From contig WELA01001079.1 in the NCBI GenBank assembly GCA_009602735.1, positions 254,423 to 299,833 on the forward strand: DNA of 45,411 nt, written 5' to 3'. Numbering within the stretch: the first letter of the stretch is position 1; every line of letters begins with the position of its first letter. The translations under genes were made by a program, and so were the position numbers. A model generated the notes under the pieces. That model was given only the letters and a program-made list of their open reading frames with translations. It had not been told where the DNA came from and did no database searches. Positions 44,428 through 45,411 of the stretch are shown here, piece by piece. This stretch comes from Mesotaenium endlicherianum. Taxonomy: Eukaryota > Streptophyta > Zygnematophyceae > Zygnematales > Mesotaeniaceae.

Positions 44428-45219
44428 CTAGTCCCTTATGGTCTGGACTTTCTTAGGATCCACACTGATGCCCTCTTTACTGAAAACGTGGCCTAAGAAT
44501 TCAATACTTTCCTTAAAGAAATCACACTTGCTCATTTTAGCATACAAGTGATTTTTCTGCAGAGTGTGCAGAACTTTCTTTAAGTGTTCAGTGTGCTGAG
44601 CTCCATCTTTAGAGAAAATTAAAATATCATCGAGGAAAACTTCCACAAACTTATCCAAATAAGGTCTGAAAATGTCATTCATAGCACCCATAAAGGTAGC
44701 AGGAGCATTAGTCAGTCCAAATGGCATCACGTTGTACTCATAGTGTCCATAACGTGTGCGGAAAGCAGTCTTGTGTTCATCCCCCTCAGCAATTCTGATT
44801 TGATGATAACCACTCTTGAGATCTATCTTACTGAACACCTTAGCGCCAGACAGGGTATCAAGCAAGTCCTCGATTCTGGGTAAAGCATACTTGTTCTTTA
44901 CTGTAATTCTGTTCAGGGCTCTGTAATCCACACACATCCGCATACTGCCATCCTTTTTCTTAACAAATAGGATAGGTGCGCCGTACGGTGATTTACTGGG
45001 AGAAATGTAACCATTTTCCTCCAGTTCTGCAATCTGTATTTTCAACTCCTCACTCTCCAAATAAGACAAGCCATACGTGCGTTGCCAGGGTGGCTGGCTA
45101 CCAGGTAGTAAATCAATCCTATGATCTACTTCCCGCTTAGGGGGTAATCCTGGAGGCATATTAAACACATCCGTGTACTGAGCAACAATGTTTGCAGCAG
45201 TAGGGTGTTCCGGAGTTAC
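44428..45219 (-). pseudogene. gypsy-2 reverse transcriptase, open but cut at both ends
   Basis: The RT core is open. [74 protein letters not shown], the catalytic FLDDILIFS (about residues 211-219 of the open stretch) and [16 protein letters not shown] all match Ty3 RT. The frame ends at IRD followed by TAG, the same site where gypsy-1 has RD*PVPQF. Then 25 bases present in gypsy-1 are missing, which shifts the frame into the RNase H part. Upstream, homology to gypsy-1 stops at VTPEHPT (45219). The 17 codons before that are LTR sequence of copia-2, so the ATG at 45270 is not the real start. Confidence 0.92.
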
Positions 45220-45343
45220 TAAATTTACAAGCAAGGTATCTACATGTTCACAAAAACATTCTCTGTTCAATTATTTACTCAAATTAACAATCACATGAAC
45301 TTAACACACATTATATGTGACCAAAGGAGTCATACATTTCTAA
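45220..45343 (-). repeat. copia-2 5' LTR fragment
   Basis: From 45233 the plus strand (AAGGTATCTACATG ... CATACATTTCTAA) is collinear with 28705-28814 at about 80% identity. Bases 45220-45232 match neither neighbour and mark the deletion junction with gypsy-2. The final CA expected at the LTR end is not seen. Confidence 0.65.
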
Positions 45344-45364
45344 TCTCTCTGTCTCTCCCTCTCC

Positions 45365-45411
<47 letters not shown>
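45344..45411. repeat. (CT)n tract, right side of the copia-2 insertion
   Basis: CT-rich microsatellite with CCCT interruptions up to the window edge. Interpreted as the continuation of the hAT-1 Arg-Glu-coding tract at 7756-7834. Confidence 0.7.

Larger units (their letters stand above)
39485..45219 (-). mobile_element. gypsy-2, chromovirus with extra ORF, 5'-truncated
   Basis: Minus strand. The 3' LTR is at 39485-40205, then (reading in transcription order) pol from 45219 to 42263, the extra ORF 41995-40217, hairpin and polypurine tract. LTR and proteins are of the same family as gypsy-1. Pol starts abruptly at VTPEHPT near 45219, where the sequence changes to a copia-type LTR. The 5' LTR, primer site, gag and protease are missing. 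It is inserted in copia-2 gag. The left flank is GCTAC (39480-39484), and the matching right flank has been lost. Confidence 0.9.
7835..45343 (-). mobile_element. copia-2, Ty1/copia retrotransposon carrying four large nested elements
   Basis: Reassembling 7835-7932 with 28391-28814 gives a TG...CA LTR of about 522 bp. It is followed by a polypurine tract (minus strand GTTTCAGAGGGAA) and minus-strand copia pol. An approximately 80% similar partial LTR lies at 45233-45343. Flanks are (TC)n on both sides. After removing gypsy-1, hAT-3 and gypsy-2, about 3.9 kb of copia sequence remains, shorter than a full copia element. The protease region and the start of gag with the primer-binding site are missing. 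Confidence 0.75.
5142..45411 (-). mobile_element. hAT-1, outermost DNA transposon (right end beyond window)
   Basis: The left terminus CAGAATTACGCCGTGCGC matches the termini of hAT-2 and hAT-3 (consensus CAGGGTTACGCC) and is followed by GTACGCTTG, the subterminal motif of the family. The transposase is on the minus strand. The C-terminal two thirds lie at 5698-7834. Reading stops in an Arg-Glu-coding (GA)n tract, and the matching (CT)n tract resumes at 45344 at the right edge. Everything from 7835 to 45343 is therefore a later insertion (copia-2 with its own nested elements). The BED-finger exon and right terminus should lie to the right of the window. That placement is inference. Confidence 0.7.

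Overview
The window is eukaryotic nuclear DNA, almost certainly from the streptophyte (green plant) lineage. LTR retrotransposon primer-binding sites match the 3' end of plant initiator tRNA-Met, one Ty3 element is a chromovirus with a C-terminal chromodomain, the hAT transposases are plant-type (BED finger, DUF659-like core, hAT dimerisation domain), and several coding regions look spliced. The many Myb/SANT-like and hAT remnants and the very repeat-rich, GC-heterogeneous DNA suggest a charophyte alga such as Chara. That last step is a guess from general resemblance, not from a database match. I find no intact cellular gene.

Layout. Positions 1-5141 are the only part outside the main transposon block. 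They hold a GC-rich minisatellite, a decayed Myb/SANT-like (trihelix-type) gene on the minus strand, unrecognised DNA with two hairpins, and a fragment of an unidentified LTR. From 5142 to the right edge everything can be read as one nested stack. hAT-1 (left end at 5142, right end outside the window) was hit inside an Arg-Glu-coding (GA)n tract by copia-2 (7835-45343). The 3' LTR of copia-2 was then hit by chromovirus gypsy-1 (7933-28385). A putative intron of gypsy-1 was hit by hAT-2 (14063-25728), and the 5' leader of hAT-2 was hit by copia-1 (17826-23074). That makes five levels. Side insertions are a 323-bp non-autonomous hAT and a 732-bp solo LTR in gypsy-1, hAT-3 (30229-37659) in copia-2 pol, and gypsy-2 (39485-45219, 5'-truncated) in copia-2 gag. 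Most junctions are supported by target-site duplications (TSDs): 8 bp for hAT, 5 bp for LTR elements.

How the parts work together. The copia elements encode Gag, protease, integrase, RT and RNase H, and all are broken. Copia-1 keeps one long pol frame punctuated by stops that look like C-to-T decay. The chromovirus encodes Gag, protease, RT, RNase H and integrase with GPY/F module and chromodomain. It also has an extra sense-strand ORF of about 592 codons between integrase and the 3' LTR, preceded by a candidate intron (donor, TACTAAC branch site, acceptor) and by a second polypurine-tract-like motif. Gypsy-2 has this ORF fully open and an almost intact pol. It is the best-preserved element and the most interesting object here. 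The three hAT elements share the terminal motif CAGGGTTACGCC, subterminal AAGCGTA motifs, and large tandem arrays in their leaders or trailers.
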